Notes under the pieces: model-generated
The model's database searches: none
What the model was told of the DNA's origin: nothing
Seen by the model: the letters and a program-made list of their open reading frames with translations, nothing else
Shown: positions 39,282 through 47,689 of the stretch, piece after piece
Position numbering within the stretch: the first letter of the stretch is position 1
Layout of the letters: every line of letters begins with the position of its first letter
Translations under genes and position numbers: made by a program
Origin: CAVQGZ01 sp964400785
GTDB lineage: Bacteria; Actinomycetota; Actinomycetes; Jiangellales; Jiangellaceae
Reading direction: 5' to 3'
Length of the DNA: 64,000 nucleotides
NCBI GenBank assembly: GCA_964400785.1
Contig: CAYNWB010000002.1
Location: 1 to 64,000 of the forward strand

Positions 39282-40507
39282 CAGGCCGCCTCGAGCAGGG
39301 CCAGCACGTCGACGCCGATGGCATCGAACCGCTCGGTATGCGGCGCGAAACCGTCCGCACGCACCAGCACACCCTGACGCTGGACGAAGACGGGCTCCAT
39401 GACCACGACGTGCCCCTCGACGCGGCCCGGCACCGCCGCGATCTCGCGGACCTGACGCCGACCGTGGTGGTCGGTGGCGACGTGAACCACGAGGTCGATC
39501 GAGCCGGCGACGGTGGGCACGACGAAGCTCGACCCGATGTTCTCCCCGGCCAGCAGAGGCAGCGTGCACATCTTGGTCACCGCCTCTCGCGCGGAGTTGG
39601 CGTGCACCGTGCCCATGCCCGGCACCCCGGAGTTCAGCGCGATGAGCAGGTCCAGGGCCTCCTCGCGACGGACCTCGCCGACGACGATGCGGTTCGGACG
39701 CATCCGCAGCGCCTCGGTCACCAGGTGGCGCAACGTGATCTGACCCGTGCCCTCCAGGCCCGCCTGTCGCGTCTGCAGCGCGACCAGGTCTGGCAGCGGG
39801 GCCTTGAGCTCGAAGACCTCCTCGGCGGTGATGACCCGCTCACGTGCGGGGACGGCGGCCAGCAGGCAGTTGAGCAGCGTGGTCTTGCCTGCCTGCGTGC
39901 CACCTGACACGAGGATGTTCAGGCCCGCCGCCACGCTCTCGCGCAGGAAGCGTGCCGCGTGCCGAGTCAGCGTCCCGAGCTCGACCAGGTCGTCCAGGTC
40001 GACGGCACGGACGACGTGCTTGCGCACGTTGACCGCCCAGTGCCGGCGGGTCACATCCGGGATGGCCACGTGCAACCTGCTGCCGTCGGGGAGCATCGCG
40101 TCGACGAACGGGGAGCTGACGTCGAGCCGTCTGCCGGACCAGCGCAGCATCCGCTCGACAAGGTCGCGCACCTCGGGCTCGGTCAGCATCGTGGACGTCA
40201 GCTCGGTGCGGCCGCGCCGGGCGACGAAGACCCGGGTCGGCTCGTTGATCCATATCTCCTCGACGTCGGGGTCGTCGAGGTAGCGCTGCAGGGGGCCGAA
40301 GCCGGCGACGGCGTCGACGACGCCCTGCACCACCGCGTCCGCATCTCCCAGGGCAGGCAGCGCCGCAACCAGCGCCCGCTGCTCGTAGGCGGCCACGACG
40401 GCCTCGGCGATGCTGCGAACCTCGTCCGGCCGTGCGGCAGGGTCGATCCCGCGCTGACGTACCTGGGCCCGCACCTCGGCGTCCACGATGCCCACCGCGT
40501 CGTTCAC
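39281..40507 (-). CDS. tadA: Tad pilus assembly ATPase TadA/CpaF
   Basis: 408 residues of a type II/IV secretion ATPase. GFGPLQRYLDDPDVEEIWIN near 70-90, Walker A GGTQAGKTT near 202-210 (Gln where Ser or Gly is usual), Walker B-like and the His box after EVRREEALDLLIALNSG and MGTVHANSAREA. It powers pilus extension and retraction. I chose the GTG at 40507 because GGGGGG lies six bases upstream; two TTG codons precede it. First gene of the locus; no cpaB, cpaE/tadZ or prepilin peptidase is adjacent. Confidence 0.92.
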   Translation of the reverse strand: MNDAVGIVDAEVRAQVRQRGIDPAARPDEVRSIAEAVVAAYEQRALVAALPALGDADAVVQGVVDAVAGFGPLQRYLDDPDVEEIWINEPTRVFVARRGRTELTSTMLTEPEVRDLVERMLRWSGRRLDVSSPFVDAMLPDGSRLHVAIPDVTRRHWAVNVRKHVVRAVDLDDLVELGTLTRHAARFLRESVAAGLNILVSGGTQAGKTTLLNCLLAAVPARERVITAEEVFELKAPLPDLVALQTRQAGLEGTGQITLRHLVTEALRMRPNRIVVGEVRREEALDLLIALNSGVPGMGTVHANSAREAVTKMCTLPLLAGENIGSSFVVPTVAGSIDLVVHVATDHHGRRQVREIAAVPGRVEGHVVVMEPVFVQRQGVLVRADGFAPHTERFDAIGVDVLALLEAA

Positions 40508-40698
40508 CAACAACCCCCCGCAAGGTCATAGGGGGCGCACCCCGTCCCCTCAACGGAGTACGCCCCGCCGGGATCATCTCATACCAGAACGAATTAGGAC
40601 AATAGCCGGCGCATCGGTACGCAGGTCTCACGGTAGGAGCACAGGACAGCTCGCGCAGAGCCCCGTCCACAGGCCCTCGAGACGTCCGGACGCCGGTG
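40508..40698. other. Intergenic region upstream of the Tad operon
   Basis: About 190 bases between the tadA start and the murB stop. It is less GC-rich in the middle (TTGTCCTAATTCGTTC and TATGAGATGAT on the minus strand), which could hold the Tad promoter, but I cannot assign -35 and -10 with confidence. No gene or RNA is recognised. Confidence 0.5.
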
Positions 40699-41709
40699 CT
40701 AGATCGACACCCCGACCAGACGGGGCTCCGCCTCGAGGACGATGCCGAAGCGCTCGCGCACGCCGTCTCGGATCTCGCCGGCGAGCGCGGTGACGTCGGC
40801 GGCCGTGCCCGCGCCTCGGTTGGTGAGGGCCAGCGTGTGCTTCGTCGACAGGCGCACGGGGGCATCCGGGCCGGGGTAGCCGCGAGCGAAGCCGGCCTGC
40901 TCGATCAGCCAGGCCGCGCTGGTCTTGACGCCGCCGTCGGCCGGCCAGGTCGGCGCCCCGGGAGGGGCCTCGGCGACGACGGGGTTGGTGAAGAACGACC
41001 CTGCGCTCCAGGTGTCGTGGTCGTCCGGGTCGAGCACCATGCCCTTGGCGCGGCGCAGGCCGAGCACCGCCTCCGGCACGTCGGCCAGCGACACCCGGCC
41101 GCCTACAGGCACGTCAAGGGTTCCGGCCAGCTCGGCGTAGCGGATGCGCTCGCTCAGGCGCCCCGGGCGCAGCTGAAAGGTGACGTCGAGCACGACGGCT
41201 CGGTCGCTGCCCTTGAACCGGCTGGTGCGGTAGCCGAACCGGCACTGCTCGTTGACGAACGTGCGTGTCTGCCCCGACTCGCGGTCGTAGGTGCGAACCC
41301 GGGCGATCGTCGAGGCCACCTCCTGCCCGTAGGCGCCGACGTTCTGCACGGGGGTGGCACCGGCCAGTCCCGGGATGCCTGCCAGGGTCTCCACCCCGGC
41401 CCAGCCCTGTGCGACTGCGTGCGCCACGAACGCGTCCCAGGGCTCGCCGGCCGCCACCGTCACCAGCACGCCGCCGCAGGCGTTGGCGTCCAGCACGCGG
41501 ATGCCGCGGGTCATGACGCGCACCACCGTGCCGTCGAAGCCCTCGTCACCGACGACGAGGTTGCTGCCACCGCCGAGCAGCAGCATCGGCTCGCCGTCGG
41601 CGTCGCAGGCGCGGACGGCGTCGACGAGCGCGCGCTCGTCCGATGCCGTCACCAGCCGCCGGGCCGCACCGCCGACCCGCAGGGTCGTCAGGTCAGCGAG
41701 GCTCGACAT
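40699..41709 (-). CDS. murB: UDP-N-acetylenolpyruvoylglucosamine reductase
   Basis: 336 residues. LTTLRVGGAARRLV, the FAD loop LLGGGSNLVVGDEGF, GIPGLAGATPVQNVGAYGQEV and the catalytic serine region SAGSFFTNPVV identify MurB. It reduces the enolpyruvyl group to make UDP-MurNAc. The ATG at 41709 overlaps the end of the MaoC gene by 17 bases. Confidence 0.97.
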   Translation of the reverse strand: MSSLADLTTLRVGGAARRLVTASDERALVDAVRACDADGEPMLLLGGGSNLVVGDEGFDGTVVRVMTRGIRVLDANACGGVLVTVAAGEPWDAFVAHAVAQGWAGVETLAGIPGLAGATPVQNVGAYGQEVASTIARVRTYDRESGQTRTFVNEQCRFGYRTSRFKGSDRAVVLDVTFQLRPGRLSERIRYAELAGTLDVPVGGRVSLADVPEAVLGLRRAKGMVLDPDDHDTWSAGSFFTNPVVAEAPPGAPTWPADGGVKTSAAWLIEQAGFARGYPGPDAPVRLSTKHTLALTNRGAGTAADVTALAGEIRDGVRERFGIVLEAEPRLVGVSI

Positions 41710-42091
41710 CCCGAACCCGGGCGGTCGCCCTGCCGAGCACCGCCTCACCCCGACAGGTCGCCGTGACCTCGACCGATACCACGCCGTGCTCGTCGGGCTC
41801 GCCCACCTGACCCGACACCTCGACGTCGACACCCTCGTCGTCGTCGGGCACGACCACCATCGAGGTGAAGCGGACGGTCAAGCCGACCACCTTGTCGGGT
41901 CCCCCCGCCCACTCCCCCACGGCACGGGCGGCCAGGGCCATCGTGAGCATGCCGTGCGCGATCACCCCGGGCAGGCCCATGGCGGTGGCGACACGGTCGC
42001 TGTAGTGGATCGGGTTGAAGTCTCCCGACGCGCCCGCGTAGCGCACGAGGTCGTCACGCCGGACGCGGTACGTGGCCGAGAAGGTGCTCAC
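41693..42091 (-). CDS. MaoC-type (R)-3-hydroxyacyl-ACP dehydratase subunit, HadB-like
   Basis: 132 residues of hot-dog fold with the catalytic string YAGASGDFNPIHYSD (Asp and His) followed by GLPGVIAHGMLTMALAA. It carries the active site of the heterodimer, like HadB. In mycobacteria HadAB dehydrates fatty-acyl intermediates in FAS-II; in a non-mycolate organism the acyl substrate is uncertain. GTG at 42091 overlaps the partner stop (GTGA). Confidence 0.88.
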   Translation of the reverse strand: MSTFSATYRVRRDDLVRYAGASGDFNPIHYSDRVATAMGLPGVIAHGMLTMALAARAVGEWAGGPDKVVGLTVRFTSMVVVPDDDEGVDVEVSGQVGEPDEHGVVSVEVTATCRGEAVLGRATARVRDVEPR

Positions 42092-42522
42092 GTTGACACC
42101 CCCCGCACGACGACCACCGAACGGGCGGTGGTGACCGGCTCGCCGGCGGCGTCGCGGACCTCGCAGGAGACCGTCACGAACAGGTTGCCCCCGACGTCGC
42201 GGATGCGCTCGGCCGTCGCCGTGGTCTCCAGGACGTCCCCGGCGACGATGGGCCGGTGGTGGGTGAACCCCTGCTCGCCGTGCACCTGACGCTGAAGCGG
42301 CGCCCCGATACGTCCCATCACCTCGGCAAGCCCGCGAAAGGCGGGGATGACCGCGAACGTGGGGGGCGCGACGAGGTCGGGGTACCCCGCCTGCTGTGCA
42401 GCAGCCACGTCGAAGCACAGCGGCGAGGCCTCGCCGACGGCCGAGGCGAACTCGCGGATCTTGGCCCGGCTCACCTCGTAGACGCCCGCAGCGGCGAGCT
42501 GCTGCCCGACGAGGTCGTCCAT
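42088..42522 (-). CDS. MaoC-type dehydratase partner subunit, HadA-like
   Basis: 144 residues of the UPF0336/HadA family: YEVSRAKIREFASAVGE, APPTFAVIPAF and GEQGFTHHRPIVAGD. This subunit binds substrate but lacks the Asp/His pair of the HadB type. The ATG at 42522 lies four bases after the rpmG stop. The rpmG-hadA-hadB order is as in mycobacteria, without hadC. Confidence 0.88.
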   Translation of the reverse strand: MDDLVGQQLAAAGVYEVSRAKIREFASAVGEASPLCFDVAAAQQAGYPDLVAPPTFAVIPAFRGLAEVMGRIGAPLQRQVHGEQGFTHHRPIVAGDVLETTATAERIRDVGGNLFVTVSCEVRDAAGEPVTTARSVVVVRGVST

Positions 42523-42526
42523 CAGG

Positions 42527-42697
42527 TCAGCGGGTCTCGCGGTGCGGGGTGTGCTTGCGGCAGCGCGGGCAGTACTTGCTGAGCTCCATGCGGTCGGGGT
42601 CGTTGCGCCGGTTCTTCTTGGTGATGTACGTGCGCTCCTTGCACTCCGTGCAGGCCAGCGTGATCTTCGGCCGGATGTCGGCGCTCTTGGCTGCCAC
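42527..42697 (-). CDS. rpmG: 50S ribosomal protein L33 (four-cysteine form)
   Basis: 56 residues: AAKSADIRPKITLACTECKE, YITKKNRRNDPDRMELSKYC and PRCRKHTPHRETR. Two CxxC pairs keep a zinc, so this is the zinc-dependent (C+) form. GTG start at 42697 with AAGGAGA upstream. It follows tRNA-Met by 22 bases and heads the hadAB-murB transcript. Confidence 0.96.
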   Translation of the reverse strand: MAAKSADIRPKITLACTECKERTYITKKNRRNDPDRMELSKYCPRCRKHTPHRETR

Positions 42698-42719
42698 GTT
42701 CTCTCCTTCTAGTGGTGCG

Positions 42720-42792
42720 TAGCGGTGGCCGGACTCGAACCGGCGACACAGCGATTATGAGCCGCTTGCTCTACCGTCTGAGCTACACCGCC
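42720..42792 (-). tRNA. tRNA-Met (anticodon CAT), elongator type
   Basis: 73 bases from GGCGGTG at 42792 to the discriminator at 42720. Anticodon stem AGCGG/TCGCT with loop CTCATAA; T-arm GCCGGTTCGAGTCCGGC. It lacks the GGG/CCC anticodon stem and the 1-72 mismatch of the initiator. CCA not encoded. Confidence 0.93.
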
Positions 42793-42814
42793 GCGATGGG
42801 GACTGGGACCCTCG

Positions 42815-42887
42815 AGCCCCACTACGGAATCGAACCGTAGACCTTCTCCTTACCATGGAGACGCTCTGCCGACTGAGCTAGTGGGGC
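42815..42887 (-). tRNA. tRNA-Thr (anticodon GGT)
   Basis: 73 bases, acceptor GCCCCAC/GTGGGGC, anticodon stem TCTCC/GGAGA with loop ATGGTAA, T-arm CTACGGTTCGATTCCGTAG. Followed by tRNA-Met in the same direction. Confidence 0.95.
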
Positions 42888-42916
42888 GACGCAACGCACT
42901 ATCGTACCGTGCTGCG

Positions 42917-42998
42917 TGGCAGGTGTTGGATTCGAACCAACGTAGGCAATGCCGACGGTTTTACAGACCGCTCCCTTTGGCCGCTCGGGCAACCTGCC
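42917..42998 (-). tRNA. tRNA-Tyr (anticodon GTA)
   Basis: 82-base class II tRNA, acceptor GGCAGGT/ACCTGCC, loop CTGTAAA (GTA), long variable arm and T-arm TTGGTTCGAATCCAA. First of the Tyr-Thr-Met run; yajQ starts 22 bases away on the other strand. Confidence 0.95.
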
Positions 42999-43020
42999 GC
43001 GAAGAGAAAGGATAACGGAC

Positions 43021-43515
43021 ATGGCAGGCGACTCGTCCTTCGACGTCGTGAGCAAGGTCGACCGCCAGGAGGTCGACAACGCGCTGAACCAGGCGGGCAA
43101 GGAGCTGAGCCAGCGCTTCGACTTCCGCGGCACCGGCGCTCGCGTGTCGTGGCAGGGTGAGTACGGCATGGAGCTCGAGGCCTCGACCGAGGACCGCGTG
43201 CTCGCCGCCCTCGACGTGCTCAAGGACAAGCTGGTCAAGCGCGGCGTCTCGCTCAAGGCCCTCGACGCCGGCGAGCCGCGGGCGTCCGGCAAGGTCTTCA
43301 AGATCGGCGCCACGCTGCAGAACGGCCTCACCTCCGAGCAGGCGAAGAAGGTGGCGAAGGTCATCCGCGACAACGCGCCGAAGGCCGTCAAGACCCAGGT
43401 GCAGGGCGACGAGGTGCGGGTGTCGTCGAAGAGCCGGGACGACCTGCAGGCAGTGATCGCGCTGCTGAAGGGCGAGGACTTCGACTTCGCCGTACAGTTC
43501 GTGAACTACCGCTAG
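43021..43515 (+). CDS. yajQ: YajQ family nucleotide-binding protein (UPF0234)
   Basis: 164 residues: SSFDVVSKVDRQEVDNALNQ, SQRFDFRGTGA, and the C-terminal DDLQAVIALLKGEDFDFAVQFVNYR (in part). Two domains with a split RNP-like fold; some members bind cyclic di-GMP or tRNA/GTP. The ATG at 43021 begins the conserved MAGDSSFD; upstream in-frame sequence is antisense tRNA-Tyr. Confidence 0.96.
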   Translation: MAGDSSFDVVSKVDRQEVDNALNQAGKELSQRFDFRGTGARVSWQGEYGMELEASTEDRVLAALDVLKDKLVKRGVSLKALDAGEPRASGKVFKIGATLQNGLTSEQAKKVAKVIRDNAPKAVKTQVQGDEVRVSSKSRDDLQAVIALLKGEDFDFAVQFVNYR

Positions 43516-43523
43516 GGAGGGAC

Positions 43524-45359
43524 GTGGTCAAGCCACGCGTTGAGGTCGACCGCGTCGTCATCCGTTTCGCGGGAGACTCCGGCGACGGCATGCAGCTGAC
43601 CGGCGACCGGTTCACCGCAGAGAGCGCCGCCCTCGGCAACGACGTCGCGACGCTGCCCGACTTCCCCGCCGAGATCCGGGCCCCTCAGGGCACGCTCCCC
43701 GGGGTCTCCTCGTTCCAGCTGCAGTTCGCCGACCACGACATCCGCACCCCCGGGGACGCCCCGCAGGTGCTGGTCGCCATGAACCCGGCCGCGCTGAGGT
43801 CGAACCTGCCCGAGGTACCCAAGGGCGGCACCCTGATCATCGACACCGCCGAGTTCACCACGCGCAACCTGGCGAAGGTGGGCTACGACGCCGACCCCCT
43901 CTCCGATGGCACCCTCGACAGCTACGCGGTGCACGCCATCGACCTCACGGGCATGACGCAGCAGGCTCTCGACGGCTTCGGCCTGACGCGCAAAGAGTCG
44001 TCGCGAGCGAAGAACATGTTCGCGCTGGGTCTGGTCTCGTGGCTCTACCACCGGCCGGTGACCGGCACCGAGCGCTTCTTGTCGACCAAGTTCGCAGCCA
44101 ACCCGACGATCCGCGACGCCAACATCGCCGCGTTCCGCGCCGGCTGGAACTACGGGGAGACCACCGAGGAGTTCGCGTCGGGCTACGAGGTCGCCTCCGC
44201 CTCTCCCGCACCGGGCACGTACCGAACGATCACCGGCAACCTCGCCCTGTCCTACGGACTGGTCGCAGCCTCCCAGCGCTCGGGGCTCCCCTTGTTCCTC
44301 GGCTCCTACCCGATCACTCCGGCCAGCGACATCCTGCACGAGCTGAGCCGGCACAAGGCCTTCGGCGTGCGCACCTTCCAGGCCGAGGACGAGATCGCCG
44401 GGGTCGGTGCAGCCCTCGGCGCCGCTTTCGGCGGAGCGCTCGGCGTGACCACCACGTCGGGTCCGGGTGTGGCGCTCAAGAGCGAGACCATCGGGCTGGC
44501 GGTGGCACTCGAGCTGCCACTGGTGATCATCGACGTGCAGCGCGGCGGTCCGTCCACGGGGCTGCCCACCAAGACCGAGCAGTCCGACCTGCTGCAGGCA
44601 ATGTTCGGCCGCAACGGCGAGTCACCGGTGCCGATCGTGGCCGCCTCGACCCCGTCCGACTGCTTCGCCGCCGCGATGGAGGCCGTACGCATCGCCACCA
44701 CCTACCGCACGCCCGTCTTCCTGCTGTCCGACGGCTACCTGGCCAACGGGGCCGAGCCCTGGCTCGTGCCCGACGTCGACGACCTGCCCGATCTCAGCGT
44801 CCAGTTCGCCACAGACCCCGACGGGTTCGCGCCCTACGCCCGCGACCCGCAGACCCTCGCCCGCCCGTGGGCCGTGCCCGGCACGCCCGGGCTCGAGCAC
44901 CGCATCGGCGGGCTGGAGAAGGCGGACGGCACCGGGACGATCAGCTACGACCCCGACAACCACGACCGCATGGTGCGGCTGCGCCAGGCCAAGGTCGACC
45001 GGGTGGCCGACTCGCTGCCGCCGCTGCACGTCGACGACCCCGACGGCAACGCCTGCGTGCTCGTGCTGGGCTGGGGGTCGACCTACGGCCCCATCAGCGC
45101 CGCTGTCGAGCAGGTGCGGCTGTCCGGGCGTTCCGTGGCGCAGGTGCACCTGCGCCACCTCAACCCCTTTCCCCACGACCTCGGCGACGTGCTGAGCCGC
45201 TACCAGCACGTGCTCGTGCCCGAGATGAACCTCGGCCAGCTCGCCATGCTCGTGCGGGCGCGCTACCTCGTGGACGCCCGTCCCGTCAACCAGGTGCGGG
45301 GGCTGCCGTTCCGCACCGACGAGCTCGTGTCGGCCATCGAGGAGCTGTGCCGTGACTGA
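43524..45359 (+). CDS. korA: 2-oxoacid:ferredoxin oxidoreductase, alpha/gamma fused subunit
   Basis: 611 residues. The N-terminal 190 form the gamma domain (RFAGDSGDGMQLTGDRF), then the alpha domain with LGSYPITPASDILHEL, FQAEDEIAGVGAALGAAFGGA and TSGPGVALKSE, and a C-terminal region with VLGWGSTYGPI. With KorB it oxidises 2-oxoglutarate (or pyruvate) to the CoA ester with ferredoxin, reversibly. The same KorAB pair works in aerobic mycobacteria. GTG start at 43524 after GGGAGG. Confidence 0.94.
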   Translation: MVKPRVEVDRVVIRFAGDSGDGMQLTGDRFTAESAALGNDVATLPDFPAEIRAPQGTLPGVSSFQLQFADHDIRTPGDAPQVLVAMNPAALRSNLPEVPKGGTLIIDTAEFTTRNLAKVGYDADPLSDGTLDSYAVHAIDLTGMTQQALDGFGLTRKESSRAKNMFALGLVSWLYHRPVTGTERFLSTKFAANPTIRDANIAAFRAGWNYGETTEEFASGYEVASASPAPGTYRTITGNLALSYGLVAASQRSGLPLFLGSYPITPASDILHELSRHKAFGVRTFQAEDEIAGVGAALGAAFGGALGVTTTSGPGVALKSETIGLAVALELPLVIIDVQRGGPSTGLPTKTEQSDLLQAMFGRNGESPVPIVAASTPSDCFAAAMEAVRIATTYRTPVFLLSDGYLANGAEPWLVPDVDDLPDLSVQFATDPDGFAPYARDPQTLARPWAVPGTPGLEHRIGGLEKADGTGTISYDPDNHDRMVRLRQAKVDRVADSLPPLHVDDPDGNACVLVLGWGSTYGPISAAVEQVRLSGRSVAQVHLRHLNPFPHDLGDVLSRYQHVLVPEMNLGQLAMLVRARYLVDARPVNQVRGLPFRTDELVSAIEELCRD

Positions 45360-46332
45360 GACGATCGTGCCGCTGACCCGCAAGGACTTCGCCAGCGACC
45401 AGGAGGTTCGCTGGTGCCCCGGCTGCGGTGACTACGCGATCCTGGCGGCCGTCCAAGGGTTTCTGCCCGACCTCAGGCTGCCGCGCGAGAACATCGTGTT
45501 CATCTCCGGCATCGGCTGCTCCTCGCGGTTCCCGTACTACCTCAACACCTACGGCATGCACTCGATCCACGGACGCGCCCCAGCCATCGCCACCGGGCTG
45601 TCGACCACCCGACCCGACCTGTCGGTGTGGGTCGTCACCGGGGACGGCGACGCCCTGTCCATCGGGGGCAACCACCTCGTGCACGCGCTGCGACGCAACG
45701 TCAACCTGACGATCCTGCTGTTCAACAACCGCATCTACGGGCTCACGAAGGGGCAGTACTCACCCACGTCCGAGCTCGGCAAGATCACCAAGTCGACGCC
45801 GATGGGATCGCTCGACCATCCCTTCAACCCCGTGTCGCTGGCCCTGGGGGCCGAGGCGACGTTCGTGGCGCGCACCCTCGACTCCGACCGGGCGCACCTC
45901 ACCTCGGTGCTGCGGGCGGCCGCCGAGCACCGGGGAGCCTCGCTCGTCGAGATCTACCAGAACTGCAACATCTTCAACGACGGAGCCTTCGACCTGCTCA
46001 AGGGCCGCGAGACCCGCGAGTCGGCAGTCATCGAGCTGGTGCACGGGCAGCAGGTTCGCTTCGGCGACCGGGTGGTCACCACCGACCTGCGGGTGCGACC
46101 TGCCGCCGAGGTGGCCGACGACGAGGTTCTGGTGCACGACGTCACCGCCGACGTGTCGGTGCCGTTCGCGCTGTCGCGTCTGTCAGACCCCACGACGCTG
46201 GCCACGACACCCATCGGGGTGTTCCGTGACGTGGCCCGGCCGGTCTACGACGAGACGATGAACGCGCAGCTCTCGCACGAGGGTGACCTCGCCGCCCTGC
46301 TGCGGGGGCGGGACACATGGACGGTCGACTGA
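45352..46332 (+). CDS. korB: 2-oxoacid:ferredoxin oxidoreductase, beta subunit
   Basis: 326 residues with the thiamine diphosphate and Fe-S parts: WCPGCGDYAIL, SGIGCSSRFPYYLNTYGMHS, GDGDALSIGGNH and NNRIYGLTKGQYSPTSELG. Three to four conserved cysteines bind a 4Fe-4S cluster. GTG start at 45352 overlaps the korA end by eight bases. No ferredoxin gene is adjacent. Confidence 0.95.
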   Translation: MTETIVPLTRKDFASDQEVRWCPGCGDYAILAAVQGFLPDLRLPRENIVFISGIGCSSRFPYYLNTYGMHSIHGRAPAIATGLSTTRPDLSVWVVTGDGDALSIGGNHLVHALRRNVNLTILLFNNRIYGLTKGQYSPTSELGKITKSTPMGSLDHPFNPVSLALGAEATFVARTLDSDRAHLTSVLRAAAEHRGASLVEIYQNCNIFNDGAFDLLKGRETRESAVIELVHGQQVRFGDRVVTTDLRVRPAAEVADDEVLVHDVTADVSVPFALSRLSDPTTLATTPIGVFRDVARPVYDETMNAQLSHEGDLAALLRGRDTWTVD

Positions 46333-46799
46333 GCATTCGACCGGCGACCCTGCACGACGACGACGCCCTGCTGCGCCTGGACGTGATCGAGCCGGGCACC
46401 GGGTTCCCGTCGGTCGCGGCACGGCAGCGGTCGTCGTTCTTCGGGGCGAACGACCCCTCGCAGACCCTCGTCGCCGAGGTGGACGGCACGGTCGTCGGCT
46501 ACCTGTCGCTGCGGCACCCGACGCCGCTGCCCGAGAACGCTCACGTGTTCTCGGTCGAGGGCTTCACCGTCGAGCCGGCGCACCGAGGACGCGGCATCGG
46601 GCGTGCTCTGCTCGACGCAGCCGCCGCGCACGCGCGGGCGCGTGGCGGCACCAAGCTGTCCCTGCGCGTGCTCGGCTCGAACCCACGGGCGCGCCGCGTC
46701 TACGAGGCGGCCGGGTTCGCCGTCGAGGGAGTGCTGGCCGGAGAGTTCGTCATCGACGGCTCACCCACCGACGACGTCATCATGGGTCGCAGGCTGTGA
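46317..46799 (+). CDS. GNAT family N-acetyltransferase
   Basis: 160 residues with SIRPATLHDDDALLRLD, VEGFTVEPAHRGRGIGRALLDAA (acetyl-CoA loop RGRGIG) and GSNPRARRVYEAAGF. The acceptor is unknown; the RimI-like pattern fits small-molecule or protein N-acetylation. ATG at 46317, overlapping korB by 16 bases; the stop overlaps rarD (GTGA). Confidence 0.9.
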   Translation: MDGRLSIRPATLHDDDALLRLDVIEPGTGFPSVAARQRSSFFGANDPSQTLVAEVDGTVVGYLSLRHPTPLPENAHVFSVEGFTVEPAHRGRGIGRALLDAAAAHARARGGTKLSLRVLGSNPRARRVYEAAGFAVEGVLAGEFVIDGSPTDDVIMGRRL

Positions 46800-47689
46800 G
46801 CCAGCACCGGCTGGGTCTGCTGCTGGGGGCGGCGGCCTACGTCATGTGGGGCCTGTTCCCGCTGTACTGGCCGCTGGTCGACGCGGCCAGCCCGCTCGAG
46901 ATCCTGGCGCACCGCATCGTCTGGTCGCTGCTGCTGCTGCTCGTGATCCTGCGCGTGCGCGGCCGGCTCTCGGGGCTGGTGCGACTGCCCCGGCGGTCCC
47001 TGGCCTACCTCGGCGTCGCCGGGGTGCTGATCGCGGTCAACTGGGGCACCTACATCTACGGGGTCACCAGCGAGCAGGTCGTCGAGACCTCGCTCGGGTA
47101 CTTCATCGGCCCGCTGGTCACAGTGCTCGTGGCCGTCGCCTTTCTCGGTGAGCGGCTGCGTCCTGCGCAGTGGGCCGCGCTCTCGCTCGCGGCAGTCGCC
47201 GTCGTGGTGCTGACCCTCGACTACGCCCGGCTGCCGTGGATCGCACTCACGCTGGCCTTCTCGTTCGCGGCCTACGGCCTGCTGAAGAAGAAGGCCGACG
47301 TCGGAGCCGCCGAGAGCCTGACCGTCGAGACGCTCGTGCTCATCGTGCCTGCTCTGGGCTACTTGCTGCTGCTCGACGCAGCCGGCACCGGCACGTTCGG
47401 GCGGCTGTCCACCACGCACAGCCTGCTGCTCGCCGGGGCCGGCGTGGTGACCGTGCTGCCACTGCTGGCCTTCTCGGGTGCGGCGACACGGATCCCGCTG
47501 GCGACGCTGGGGTTGCTGCAGTACCTCGGCCCCACCCTTCAGTTCGCTATCGGGGTGTTCCTCTACGGCGAGCCCATGCCGCCCACGCGGCTGGTGGGGT
47601 TCGTGCTGGTATGGGTGGCCCTGGCGCTGTTCACCGCCGAGGGCCTGCGGCATCGCCGTCAGGTCGCCGTGCTCACGTCGTCCGTGTGA
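46796..47689 (+). CDS. rarD: RarD-type EamA/DMT transporter
   Basis: 297 residues with ten hydrophobic helices in two EamA repeats; LLLGAAAYVMWGLFPLYWPLV and YFIGPLVTVLVAVAFLGERL are typical of RarD. Often called a chloramphenicol-sensitivity protein; the natural substrate is unknown. GTG at 46796. Its last 17 bases overlap the convergent polyprenyl synthase gene. Confidence 0.93.
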   Translation: MSQHRLGLLLGAAAYVMWGLFPLYWPLVDAASPLEILAHRIVWSLLLLLVILRVRGRLSGLVRLPRRSLAYLGVAGVLIAVNWGTYIYGVTSEQVVETSLGYFIGPLVTVLVAVAFLGERLRPAQWAALSLAAVAVVVLTLDYARLPWIALTLAFSFAAYGLLKKKADVGAAESLTVETLVLIVPALGYLLLLDAAGTGTFGRLSTTHSLLLAGAGVVTVLPLLAFSGAATRIPLATLGLLQYLGPTLQFAIGVFLYGEPMPPTRLVGFVLVWVALALFTAEGLRHRRQVAVLTSSV

